A stretch of DNA of 64,000 nucleotides from NCBI RefSeq assembly GCF_013466985.1, contig NZ_CP059164.1:4225001-4289000 (forward strand), given 5' to 3'. The DNA is from Nocardioides ungokensis. Lineage in GTDB: Bacteria; Actinomycetota; Actinomycetes; Propionibacteriales; Nocardioidaceae. A model generated the notes under the pieces. That model had not been told where the DNA came from, ran no database searches, and was given only the letters and a program-made list of their open reading frames with translations. Shown one piece after another: positions 35,575-45,679 of this stretch (position 1 is its first letter; each line of letters opens with the position of its first letter). A program made the position numbers and the translations under genes.

Positions 35575-36438
35575 ATGGACATCGGCACCGAGATCGACCG
35601 ATCCTTCGGCGACGGCCCTGCCCCGGGCCCCGTCGACGACCTGCTCGCTGCGGGGTCGGCGGTCCCTGCGACGCCGTCGGCTCGCCACCGGGACCGCGGC
35701 ACTGGCCGTGGTCGTCATCGTCGGAGGCGGAGCCTGGTCGAGCACCGGGTCCGGCCCGTCCGGCACGGACTCCTCACCGGCCGTGGCCACCGACCCGACG
35801 CCCACCCCGAGCGCCAGTGCCAGTGCCAGTGCCACGCCGACCCCCGACCCACTCGCCAGGCGCTGCGCGGCGGCGAGCTGGTCGCGCTCACCCTGGACGG
35901 CCGGCTCGCGGTCCGCGACGGCGTCGACATCCTCAAGCGGGTCCCGAACCCGATGGGCTCCACGGAGCCGGCGACCTCGCTCGGCCTCGAGATCAGCTAC
36001 CGGGGCAAGACGTACTGGTACCTCCTCGACAGCGACGGCACCCAGAGCACCGGATCCAGCCACGACGAGGCTCGCGTCTCCTTCCCGACGCTGAAGTCCT
36101 GGCTCGACGACCAGGTGGCCCTCCAGAGCGGAGGCGACACGCTGGCGCTGGTGCACTTCGCCGGCCCCGGGACCGCCACGCTGCAACCACTCGACGGGGT
36201 CACGGTCGTCCAGCAGCGCGCGGGCGTCGACCTGGGCCCCGACTTCGCCGGGCCCGACGCCACCACCGCCGTGGCCGAGGTCCGCTGGCAGGGAGAGACG
36301 TGGTTCGTGCTCGCGCGCCGGCTGCCCGGCTCGCCGCCCGAGTACTTCCCGACCGCGGCCTCCGTCTCCGCACCCACGCTGGCGGGCTTCCTCGACTACG
36401 CACGCGGGCGGTACGCCGGCGGCGCGGGTCTGCGCTAG
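35575..36438 (+). CDS. Predicted single-pass membrane protein paired with the sigma factor, frameshifted
   Basis: About 290 residues. MDIGTEIDRSFGDGPAPGPV opens a short cytoplasmic part; after a frame break near 35660 comes RRLATGTAALAVVVIVGGGA, a membrane helix; then a linker TPTPSASASASATPTP coded by a 6-bp tandem repeat; then, after a break near 35865, an outer domain LVALTLDGRLAVRDGVDILK ending PTLAGFLDYARGRYAGGAGL. ATG 35575 has an AGGAGG site. It sits 17 bp before a SigE-family sigma gene, where actinobacteria often encode a membrane partner. An anti-sigma role is inference only; no zinc-binding anti-sigma motif is visible. Confidence 0.6.
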   Translation: MDIGTEIDRSFGDGPAPGPVDDLLAAGSAVPATPSARHRDRGTGRGRHRRRRSLVEHRVRPVRHGLLTGRGHRPDAHPERQCQCQCHADPRPTRQALRGGELVALTLDGRLAVRDGVDILKRVPNPMGSTEPATSLGLEISYRGKTYWYLLDSDGTQSTGSSHDEARVSFPTLKSWLDDQVALQSGGDTLALVHFAGPGTATLQPLDGVTVVQQRAGVDLGPDFAGPDATTAVAEVRWQGETWFVLARRLPGSPPEYFPTAASVSAPTLAGFLDYARGRYAGGAGLR

Positions 36439-36455
36439 GTCCGGGGGGAGAGAAC

Positions 36456-36944
36456 ATGCGAGGAACCGACCGCGACGCGGCGTACTCCGAGTTCGTCCGG
36501 GCCCGCCGCGGCCACCTGCGCCGGATCGCCTACGCGATCTGCGGCGACTGGCACCGCGCCGACGACCTGGTGCAGACCGCCCTGGTGAAGCTGTACGTCG
36601 CGTGGCCGCGCGTGCAGCGCGACGGCCGCGAGGAGGCCTACGTGCGCACCATCCTGGTGCGCGCCAACATCGACGAGTCCCGCCGCCCGTGGCGACGAGA
36701 GACCTCGGGCCTCACCGGGCCCGAGCGCAGCGCGCCGGAGCCCCTCCCGGTGGAGGAGCGCTCGGCACTCTTCGACGCCCTGCAGGAGCTGCCGCCGATG
36801 CAGCGCAAGACGGTGCTGCTGCGGCACTGGCTCGGGCTGTCGGTCGCCGAGACCGCCCGCGAGCTCGGCATCTCGGAGGGGACGGTGAAGAGCCACACGT
36901 CGCGCGGCGTGGAAAAGCTGCAAGTCGCCCTCACCGCCTCGTGA
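36456..36944 (+). CDS. SigE-family ECF RNA polymerase sigma factor
   Basis: 162 residues, intact. Region 2: AAYSEFVRARRGHLRRIAYA, then CGDWHRADDLVQTALVKLYV (the D-D-L-V-Q-T helix) and AWPRVQRDGREEAYVRTILV. Region 4: LQELPPMQRKTVLLRHWLGL and SVAETARELGISEGTVKSHT, the -35-binding helix-turn-helix, then SRGVEKLQVALTAS. This is the small SigE-family group common in Streptomyces and Nocardioides. ATG 36456 after GGGGGGAGAGAAC. The last codons plus downstream DNA are duplicated at 37774, which makes this gene the source of a fossil fragment there. Confidence 0.9.
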   Translation: MRGTDRDAAYSEFVRARRGHLRRIAYAICGDWHRADDLVQTALVKLYVAWPRVQRDGREEAYVRTILVRANIDESRRPWRRETSGLTGPERSAPEPLPVEERSALFDALQELPPMQRKTVLLRHWLGLSVAETARELGISEGTVKSHTSRGVEKLQVALTAS

Positions 36945-37092
36945 AGCCCGATAGGTTCTCGCCCGATCTCAACAGGGGGAACCGATGAACTCGACCACGG
37001 GCGTCCGACACGCTCTCGCCACCGTCCTGACCGCACTGGCCACGGCCTCCGTCGCGCTCGTCGCCGCGCCCGCGATGGCGGGCACCACGACG
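36907..37092 (+). repeat. Cassette copy 1: sigma-gene tail, leader and signal-peptide segment
   Basis: About 186 bp, nearly identical (about 95 percent by eye) to 37774-37959. It contains the last codons of the sigma gene, its stop, the GATAGGTTCTCG region, the AGGGGGAACC ribosome site and the first 36 codons of the secreted protein. Differences are a few substitutions and 1-3 nt indels. Confidence 0.9.
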
Positions 37093-37755
37093 CCCGACGG
37101 ACCGGACTACCAGGCGCCGACGGTCGGCGAGTGCCGCACCACCGACCTTGCCGGCGCCTACAAGCCGTCCGACACCTCCGCACCCACTGACTGCGCGGCC
37201 CCCCACACCCTGCGCGTCATTGCGGTCGGACACCTGCCCGACGGCGTCGCCTGGTCGAAGGAGGCAGCGGTCGAGAAGGCAGCGGCCAAGATCTGCCAGC
37301 CTGCCGAGAACGAGGCGCTGGGCAGGAGCTACCCCGTCCGGGACATGTCGGCGTACGCCTACTTCTGGTTCCAGCCCACCAAGGACCAGCGTTCACACGG
37401 CGCCCGCTGGATCCGCTGCGACCTCGGACTGTGGGGCGGCGCAAAGATCCTCCCACTGCCCACGGACGAGACGCCCGCGCTCCAGCAACCGCCGCTGCCC
37501 GACAAGGTCGCCCGTTGCCTGACCCCGCGGACCCTCTCTCCCACGACCTGCGCCCGCAAGCACGCCTTCCGGGCCACCGGGACGTTCACCGTGAAGAGCA
37601 GCACCTTCCCGGGGAGCAACAAGCTCAACACCGCGGCCGCGCGCAAGTGCGCCGCACGGGTGAGCAGCGATCGCTACCACTGGACCTACAGGCTCCAGCC
37701 CGGGTGGAACGCTGGCGATCACGTCGTCGTCTGCTACAGCAAGACGAAGAGCTGA
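36985..37755 (+). CDS. Secreted eight-cysteine protein, Septum_form-like, paralogue B
   Basis: 256 residues. Signal peptide VLTALATASVALVAAPAMAG, cleaved near AMAG. The mature part begins DGPDYQAPTVGECRTTDLAG and has the same eight Cys as paralogue A, with shared blocks APHTLRVIAVGHLPDGVAWS and KDQRSHGARWIRCDLGLWGG. Mature B is much closer to A (34675) than to C (37852), but its signal peptide and upstream DNA are almost identical to those of C, so the gene is a mosaic. ATG with AGGGGGAACCG upstream. Directly follows the sigma gene (40 bp). Confidence 0.75.
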   Translation: MNSTTGVRHALATVLTALATASVALVAAPAMAGTTTPDGPDYQAPTVGECRTTDLAGAYKPSDTSAPTDCAAPHTLRVIAVGHLPDGVAWSKEAAVEKAAAKICQPAENEALGRSYPVRDMSAYAYFWFQPTKDQRSHGARWIRCDLGLWGGAKILPLPTDETPALQQPPLPDKVARCLTPRTLSPTTCARKHAFRATGTFTVKSSTFPGSNKLNTAAARKCAARVSSDRYHWTYRLQPGWNAGDHVVVCYSKTKS

Positions 37756-37773
37756 CCGCGGGCCGGTCCGGCA

Positions 37774-37808
37774 GTGGAAAGGTGCAAGTCGCCCTCACCG
37801 CCTCGTGA
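37774..37808 (+). pseudogene. Fossil 3' end of the SigE-family sigma gene
   Basis: Encodes VQVALTAS and a stop, matching the sigma factor C-terminus LQVALTAS, with one base missing upstream that breaks the frame. It has no start and cannot be expressed as a sigma factor. It marks the left edge of a tandem duplication. Confidence 0.85.
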
Positions 37809-37959
37809 TTCCCGATAGGTTCTCGCCCGATCTCAGCACCAGGGGGAACCCATGCACTCGACCACGGGCGTCCGACGCGCTCTCGCCACCGTCCTGACCG
37901 CACTGGCCACGGCCTCCGTCGCGCTCGTCGCCGCGCCCGCGCTGGCGGGCACCACGACG
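37774..37959 (+). repeat. Cassette copy 2: sigma-gene tail, leader and signal-peptide segment
   Basis: Second copy of the block at 36907-37092, placed between paralogues B and C. The first 35 bp are a remnant of the sigma gene 3' end; then come the leader, ribosome site and signal-peptide codons of paralogue C. Similarity stops abruptly after the codons for AGTTT. Confidence 0.9.
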
Positions 37960-38607
37960 ACGGACCCGACGGTCGGTGAGTGCCACGACCTGACCATCTA
38001 CCAGGCCTACGCCAACGCCGACACGCAGCCTGCGGTCGACTGCGCGCAGCCGCACACGGTCCGCACCATCGCGGTCGGCACGCTGCCGGACAACCTCGAC
38101 TGGGACTCATCGGACGCGGCGATCAGCAAGGCCGTCGACGCGGTGTGCCGACCGGCGTTCGCGCAGGCCCTCGGCCGCAACGAGTCGACCCGGCTGATGG
38201 CGGCCTACGGACTGTTCTGGTTCGAGCCCACCAAGGGCCAGCGGGCCGACGGGGCGCGCTGGTTCACCTGCGAGCTCGGCCTCTACGGCGGCGGGCGGCT
38301 GCTGGACCTGCCGACCGACGCGACCCCCGCCCTGCCGAAGGCTCCCCTGCCCGACTCCGTCGCGCTCTGCCGCCAGGGCAGGACGTACGCAAACACCATC
38401 TGCGCGCGCAAGCACGCCTACCGGGCCGCCGGCACGTTCGTGATGCGCCACGACGGCTACCCGGGCAAGAAGGCCCAGGACCGGATCCTCCACAAGCACT
38501 GCCCGGCGATGACCGCACCCGACCCGTACGTCGCGTGGTACCTCACCAGGCCGAGCTGGAAGGCGGGCTTCCGCACGGTGACCTGCTTCGCCGTCACCCG
38601 GAGCTGA
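37852..38607 (+). CDS. Secreted eight-cysteine protein, Septum_form-like, paralogue C
   Basis: 251 residues. The signal peptide VLTALATASVALVAAPALAG is identical to that of paralogue B apart from the residue before the final AG. The mature part, from TTDPTVGECHDLTIYQAYAN on, has the same eight Cys and the same frame of blocks (AQPHTVRTIAVGTLPDNLDW, GQRADGARWFTCELGLYGGG) but has diverged strongly and lacks the PDGPDY segment. ATG with AGGGGGAACC upstream. Convergent with the SpoU methyltransferase. Function unknown; three copies in 4 kb suggest selection on the outer domain. Confidence 0.75.
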   Translation: MHSTTGVRRALATVLTALATASVALVAAPALAGTTTTDPTVGECHDLTIYQAYANADTQPAVDCAQPHTVRTIAVGTLPDNLDWDSSDAAISKAVDAVCRPAFAQALGRNESTRLMAAYGLFWFEPTKGQRADGARWFTCELGLYGGGRLLDLPTDATPALPKAPLPDSVALCRQGRTYANTICARKHAYRAAGTFVMRHDGYPGKKAQDRILHKHCPAMTAPDPYVAWYLTRPSWKAGFRTVTCFAVTRS

Positions 38608-38619
38608 GCCGGGTCCGCG

Positions 38620-39327
38620 CTACCCCCGCCAGGCGTCCTCGCCGGACAGGTCGGCGTACTCACGCACCCAGGAGTGCATGGCGATCGCGGCCGCGGCCGA
38701 GGCGTTGATCGAGCGGGTGGAGCCGAACTGCGCGATCGAGAAGGTCCCGTCCACGACCTCCCGCGCGCCCTCGGACAGGCCGGGTCCCTCCTGGCCGAAG
38801 AGGAAGCACACCCGGCGCGGCACCGTCATCGTCTCCAGGTGCTGCGACCCCGGCAGGTTGTCGATGCCGAGCAGGCTCACCGGGCCGCCGGGGTGCTCGT
38901 GGAGGTACGCCGCGAGGTCGGCCGCGGTGGCGTGGTGCCGCACGTGCTGGTAGCGGTCGGTGACCATGGCGCCGCGCCGGTTCCAGCGCCGGTTGCCCAC
39001 GATGTGCACCTCGGCGGCGAGGAACGCGTTGGCCGAGCGCACGATCGTGCCGATGTTGAAGTCGTGCTGCCAGTTCTCGATGGCGACGTGGAAGTCGTGG
39101 CGGCGGGTGTCGAGGTCGGCGACGATCGCCGCCATCGACCAGTAGCGGTAGCGGTCCACCACGTTGCGGCGGTCGCCCTCGGCCAGCAGCTGCGCGTCGT
39201 ACTGCTCGCCGGTCGGCCAGGGACCCTGCCATGGGCCGACCCCGACCTCGGCGGGACCGTGCGGCATCGGGTCGTACGGCGCGCGCGCCTCCTCCGTCAG
39301 CACCGCCTCCGTGTCGCGTTCGTCCAC
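38620..39327 (-). CDS. SpoU/TrmH-family RNA 2'-O-methyltransferase
   Basis: 235 residues, SPOUT fold with a deep knot. Motif 1 NIGTIVRSANAFLAAEVHIV holds the catalytic Asn and Arg, motif 2 RRVCFLFGQEGPGLSEGARE, motif 3 FSIAQFGSTRSINASAAAAI supplies the SAM-binding knot. It methylates a ribose in tRNA or rRNA; which one cannot be told. GTG start at 39327 with TACGGT 7 nt upstream (leaderless). Divergent from the DedA gene, which also has a leaderless -10; 68 bp separate the starts. Confidence 0.9.
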   Translation of the reverse strand: MDERDTEAVLTEEARAPYDPMPHGPAEVGVGPWQGPWPTGEQYDAQLLAEGDRRNVVDRYRYWSMAAIVADLDTRRHDFHVAIENWQHDFNIGTIVRSANAFLAAEVHIVGNRRWNRRGAMVTDRYQHVRHHATAADLAAYLHEHPGGPVSLLGIDNLPGSQHLETMTVPRRVCFLFGQEGPGLSEGAREVVDGTFSIAQFGSTRSINASAAAAIAMHSWVREYADLSGEDAWRG

Positions 39328-39334
39328 AGCCGGA

Positions 39335-39340
39335 ACCGTA
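39335..39340 (-). promoter_or_regulatory. Predicted leaderless -10 hexamer of the SpoU methyltransferase gene
   Basis: TACGGT on the minus strand, 7 nt before the GTG at 39327. Confidence 0.5.
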
Positions 39341-39383
39341 CCCGCCGCGGCGGACGGGCGCGGGTGCGTCAGGAGGCTCCGGG

Positions 39384-39389
39384 TAACGT
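39384..39389 (+). promoter_or_regulatory. Predicted leaderless -10 hexamer of the DedA gene
   Basis: TAACGT, 6 nt before the GTG at 39396. Confidence 0.5.
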
Positions 39390-39395
39390 TGGTGC

Positions 39396-40084
39396 GTGAC
39401 CCTGCTGCTCGAGCTCCACCCTTTCCTTCTCGGCATGAGCTGGATGGACCCCAACTGGCTGCTCGACCAGTTCGGCAACGCCCTGTTCTGGATCAGCCTC
39501 GGCATCGTCTTCGTCGAGTGCGGCCTGCTCTTCCCGTTCCTCCCCGGCGACACCCTGCTCTTCGGGCTGGGCCTCTTCATCGCCTCGGGACAGGTCGACC
39601 TGATCCCGGGCGCACCCTTCGTGGAGCTTCTCTTCGCGCTGGTCGCCCTGACCACCGCCGGCTTCCTGGGCAACGTGTCCGGCTACGAGATCGGCCGCAA
39701 GGTCGGTCCACCGCTCTACGAGCGCGACGGCAGGGTGCTGAAGAAGAAGCACTTCGACAAGACCTCGGACTTCTTCGAGCGCCACGGCAGCAAGGCGCTG
39801 GTGATCGGCCGGTTCGTGCCGTTCGTCCGGACCTTCATCACCGTGGTCGCCGGCGTCACCGAGATGCACCGTGGCAAGTTCTTCACCTGGAGCCTGGTGG
39901 GGTCGCTGCTCTGGGTGCTCAGCATCACCATGCTGGGCTACTTCCTCGGCTCGGCGTTCCCGGCGCTCGGTCAGAACCTCGACAAGGCGATCATCGCGAT
40001 CCTCGCCTTCTCGCTGATCCGGTGGCCTACGAGTGGTGGAAGCACAGCCGCCACGAGGCCGCCAGCGAGAGCGACCAGGCCTGA
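39396..40084 (+). CDS. DedA-family membrane protein (VTT domain), one frameshift
   Basis: About 229 residues. LGIVFVECGLLFPFLPGDTL contains the re-entrant F-x-E-x-x-x-x-x-P-x-P-G-D motif, and FFERHGSKALVIGRFVPFVR and TFITVVAGVTEMHRGKFFTW carry the conserved Arg/Pro region of DedA. These proteins flip undecaprenyl phosphate or other phospholipids and support envelope homeostasis. The frame breaks near 40020 and the true C-terminus reads VAYEWWKHSRHEAASESDQA. GTG start, leaderless -10. Confidence 0.9.
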
Positions 40085-40087
40085 GCG

Positions 40088-40627
40088 TCAGCCGCTCGCG
40101 CGGACGGCGTCGAGCTCGGCCTTGGTCAGGACGGGCCGCACCTCGAGGCCCACGTCCGCGAGCGGGTTCTGCCCCTCGGGGCTGCGGTCGATCGCGCACA
40201 CCACGAGCTCCACGACCGCGCCGGCCTCGCGGAGCGCCCGGGTCGCGTCGCGTACGGCGCCGCCGGTGGTGATCACGTCCTCGATCAGGGTGACCCGCCG
40301 GCCGGCCACGTCGGGACCCTCGGCGAGCTTGCAGGTGCCGTACTCCTTGGCCTTCTTGCGCACGAAGAGCGCCGGCCGGCCGGTCAGGCTGCTCACCATC
40401 GTGGCGATGGGCACGCCGCCGAGCTCGAGGCCGCCGAGCAGCTCGGTCTCGTCCGGGACCAGGTCGACCATCTGCTGCGCCACCCGGACCAGCAGCCCGG
40501 GCTGGGCCTCGAAGAGGTACTTGTCGAAGTACTCCGGTGCCACCTGCCCGGACCGGAGAGTGAACTCGCCGGTCAGGCGGCAGCAGGCATCGATGTCTCG
40601 GGCCAGGTCGGGATCAGGTGAAGTCAC
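40088..40627 (-). CDS. pyrE: Orotate phosphoribosyltransferase
   Basis: 179 residues, intact. Transfers ribose-5-P from PRPP to orotate in pyrimidine synthesis. CCRLTGEFTLRSGQVAPEYF and DKYLFEA are the conserved N-terminal active region, RPALFVRKKAKEYGT holds the Lys residues that contact PRPP, and RRVTLIEDVITTGGAVRDA is the PRPP-binding loop. GTG start 40627 with TACCCT 6 nt upstream and no ribosome site. Ends 4 bp after the convergent DedA gene. Its promoter lies back to back with that of the aminotransferase. Confidence 0.95.
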   Translation of the reverse strand: MTSPDPDLARDIDACCRLTGEFTLRSGQVAPEYFDKYLFEAQPGLLVRVAQQMVDLVPDETELLGGLELGGVPIATMVSSLTGRPALFVRKKAKEYGTCKLAEGPDVAGRRVTLIEDVITTGGAVRDATRALREAGAVVELVVCAIDRSPEGQNPLADVGLEVRPVLTKAELDAVRASG

Positions 40628-40633
40628 GCCCGC

Positions 40634-40639
40634 AGGGTA
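40634..40639 (-). promoter_or_regulatory. Predicted leaderless -10 hexamer of pyrE
   Basis: TACCCT on the minus strand, 6 nt before the GTG at 40627. Confidence 0.5.
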
Positions 40640-40646
40640 TCCGCGT

Positions 40647-40652
40647 TAGGTT
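40647..40652 (+). promoter_or_regulatory. Predicted leaderless -10 hexamer of the aminotransferase gene
   Basis: TAGGTT, 7 nt before the ATG at 40660 and 7 bp from the opposing pyrE -10. Confidence 0.5.
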
Positions 40653-40659
40653 CGGGGGC

Positions 40660-41826
40660 ATGCTCGCCTCCCGCCTCCAGGGCATCCCGCCGACGATCTT
40701 CTCCGAGATGTCCGCGCTCGCGGCCCGGACGCAGTCGGTCAACCTCGGCCAGGGCTTCCCCGACGTCGACGGGCCCCCTGCGGTCATCGCCCGGGCCGTC
40801 GCCGCCCTCGAGGGCGGCGACAACCAGTACGCCCCCGGCCTCGGGATCCCCGCCCTGCGCCAGGCGGTCGCCCGGCACCAGCGGCGCCACTACGGCCTCG
40901 AGCTCGACCCCGACAGCCAGGTCGTGGTGACCACCGGCTGCACCGAGGGCATCGCCGCGGCCCTGCTCGGCCTGGTCGACCCGGGTGACGAGGTGGTGGT
41001 GCTCGAGCCCTACTACGACTCCTACGTGGCGATGATCCAGATGGCCGGCGGCGTACGCCGTCCCGTCACGCTGCGCGCGCCGGACTACCGGCTCGACTCC
41101 GGGGAGCTGCGCGCCGCCGTCACGCCGCGCACCCGGCTGATGCTCATCAACAGCCCGCACAACCCGACCGGCACGGTGCTGACCCCCGAGGAGCTCGCCG
41201 TGATCGCCGAGGTGGCGATCGAGCACGACCTGGTGGTGGTGACCGACGAGGTCTACGAGCACCTGACCTTCACCGGCCACCGGCACGTGCCGCTGGCGAC
41301 GCTGCCCGGGATGTTCGAGCGCACGCTGACCCTCTCCAGCGCCGGCAAGTCCTGGTCGTTCACCGGCTGGAAGGTGGGCTGGGCGACCGGACCGGCCGAG
41401 CTGGTGGGCGCCGTGCTCGCCGCCAAGCAGTGGCTGACCTTCACCTCCGGCTCACCGCTCCAGCCCGCGGTCGCGCTCGCCCTCGACGAGGAGGGCGACT
41501 TCCCGACCCGGCTGGCCGGGCAGCTCGAGGAGCGGCGCGACCTGCTCTGCGCCGGGCTGACCCGGGTCGGGCTCGACGTCCGGGTCCCCGAGGGCACCTA
41601 CTTCGCCACCGCCGACGTGTCGACGCTGGGCTGGAAGGACGGCCTGTCCTTCTGCCTCGCGCTGCCCGAGCGCGCCGGCGTCGTCGCCATCCCGAGCCAG
41701 GTGTTCTACGACGACCCGGACAGTCCCGGCGCCGGCCGGCACCTGGTCCGGTGGGCGTTCTGCAAGGAGCCCGACCTGATCGCGGAGGGGCTGCGCCGGC
41801 TCGAGTCCGCGGACCTCACGGCCTGA
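40660..41826 (+). CDS. Class I/II PLP aminotransferase (KAT/methionine aminotransferase-like)
   Basis: 388 residues, intact. QSVNLGQGFPDVDGPPAVIA is the N-terminal hallmark of the KAT/YbdL/DapC-like branch; LINSPHNPTGTVLTPEEL and VVTDEVYEHLTF bind the PLP ring, SSAGKSWSFTGWKVGW contains the Schiff-base Lys, and HLVRWAFCKE the substrate-carboxylate Arg. It could serve as a methionine or aromatic aminotransferase, or as N-succinyldiaminopimelate aminotransferase; sequence alone does not decide. ATG 40660 with a leaderless -10. Its last 11 bp overlap the convergent gene. Confidence 0.88.
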   Translation: MLASRLQGIPPTIFSEMSALAARTQSVNLGQGFPDVDGPPAVIARAVAALEGGDNQYAPGLGIPALRQAVARHQRRHYGLELDPDSQVVVTTGCTEGIAAALLGLVDPGDEVVVLEPYYDSYVAMIQMAGGVRRPVTLRAPDYRLDSGELRAAVTPRTRLMLINSPHNPTGTVLTPEELAVIAEVAIEHDLVVVTDEVYEHLTFTGHRHVPLATLPGMFERTLTLSSAGKSWSFTGWKVGWATGPAELVGAVLAAKQWLTFTSGSPLQPAVALALDEEGDFPTRLAGQLEERRDLLCAGLTRVGLDVRVPEGTYFATADVSTLGWKDGLSFCLALPERAGVVAIPSQVFYDDPDSPGAGRHLVRWAFCKEPDLIAEGLRRLESADLTA

Positions 41827-42875
41827 CGCGCCCGGGTGCGTCGTACCACGCGCGCACCTCGGGCGGACCAGCAGCGCGAGCGTGACCACGCTCGCCGCCA
41901 GGGGAACGACCACCAGGAACTGGCCGAGGGTCGCGAACAGGCAGCAGGCGACCGATCCGGCGGCCGAGACCACCAGGGCGGCCCGTGCCCAGCGCACCCG
42001 TCGGAACGCCAGCACCGCGACGACGACGGCGATCAGGGACCAGGCGGCCACCACTCCCCGATCACGAAGGTGGCGGAGCGGAGGGTGGCGTCGGAGACGC
42101 CGGTCGCGGCCAGGTCGGGGTTCTGCCGGTGCAGCTCGTCGAAGACCAGGCCGGGGCTGGTCGCCAGCATGGTGATGCTCAGCCCCATCACGAGCAGGGC
42201 CAGTCCGGCGAAGACCCAGGTCAGGAGGCACGCCCAGACCACACCCGGCGGACGCACGGCCGGGTTGGCCAGGGGCAGGGCCGGCTGCGCGCCGACCCAC
42301 GCGGGCGGCTGGGTCGACGGCTGGGTCGACGGCTGGGTCGGCGGCTGGTCCGGCGTGGGCGAGGAGGCGGTCGGGGGCAGCGGCGGGGGCCACACGGCCG
42401 CGGGCTTCTGCGGCCGGGCCTCCGTCGCGGGCCGCGACTCCCGCACCACCCCGTCGAACCAGTCGCGCGCCGGCTGGAACCACAGCATCACCGCGGAGGC
42501 CGCGACCACCGACGACACGAAGCCGCCGGAGATCAGGCCGCTCACGAACAGCGGCGCCGCCAGCACGGTGAGGGCGATGCGGGCGCTGCGGCTGCGCTGC
42601 AGCACCTGGTAGCCCAGGATCGCCGCCGCGGTGGCGCACCCGGCCGCGACCATGCAGAACACGCGGAGCGCGTCGAGCACCCCGGAGACGCCCACCCCGA
42701 GCCCGTCACCGGGCGGCTCGGACAGGAACTTCTCGACCGCCTGCCGGGTCTCGAGGCTGTGCAGGCCCGACATCCGCTCGAAGACGGTCAGCACGACGAG
42801 CACCGAGCCGCCCATGATCAGCCAGGCGGCCAGGGTCACCTGGCGTGGGCGGGTCGGCGCGGGAGGCGTGGTCAT
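41816..42875 (-). CDS. Proline-rich multi-pass membrane protein of unknown function, frameshifted
   Basis: About 350 residues. Helices: VTLAAWLIMGGSVLVVLTVF, VFCMVAAGCATAAAILGYQV, ALTVLAAPLFVSGLISGGFV; then a cytoplasmic or outer linker rich in Pro and Gln with TQPSTQPSTQP coded by a 12-bp tandem repeat (about 42309-42350); then VVWACLLTWVFAGLALLVMG and, after a frame break near 42055, VVAAWSLIAVVVAVLAFRRV. A further break near 41865 leads to EVRAWYDAPGRVRP and a stop at 41816. I do not recognise a function. Start ATG 42875. Confidence 0.7.
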
Positions 42876-42963
42876 GGACCCCATTCCACCAAACCTGCGG
42901 TCGCGCCCCGGCATCGGCGGCTCGCCGGGACGGGGCGCGACCTCCAGGTTAGGCAGAAAAGGG

Positions 42964-45549
<2,586 letters not shown>

Positions 45550-45624
45550 GGGCGTGGGGTCTCCTGGGGAACGGTTCCTCGAGGACGGCACCCAGTGTGC
45601 TCGTCATGAGGTGCAACGCGCGAG

Positions 45625-45649
45625 AAGTTGAGTCTGTTCCACTCAACTT
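45625..45649. promoter_or_regulatory. HAIR-like HspR operator upstream of clpB
   Basis: AAGTTGAGT, 7 nt, ACTCAACTT: perfect 9-bp arms. The published HAIR consensus is CTTGAGT-N7-ACTCAAG; spacing is exact and only the outermost C/G differs. Confidence 0.85.
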
Positions 45650-45679
45650 TGGTGATTTCCGCTGGTCGGGCGGCCGGCG

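Noticed and set aside
35812..35835. GCCAGT tandem repeat as a phase-variation tract
   Set aside because: The unit is 6 bp, so changes in copy number would keep the reading frame and only alter linker length.
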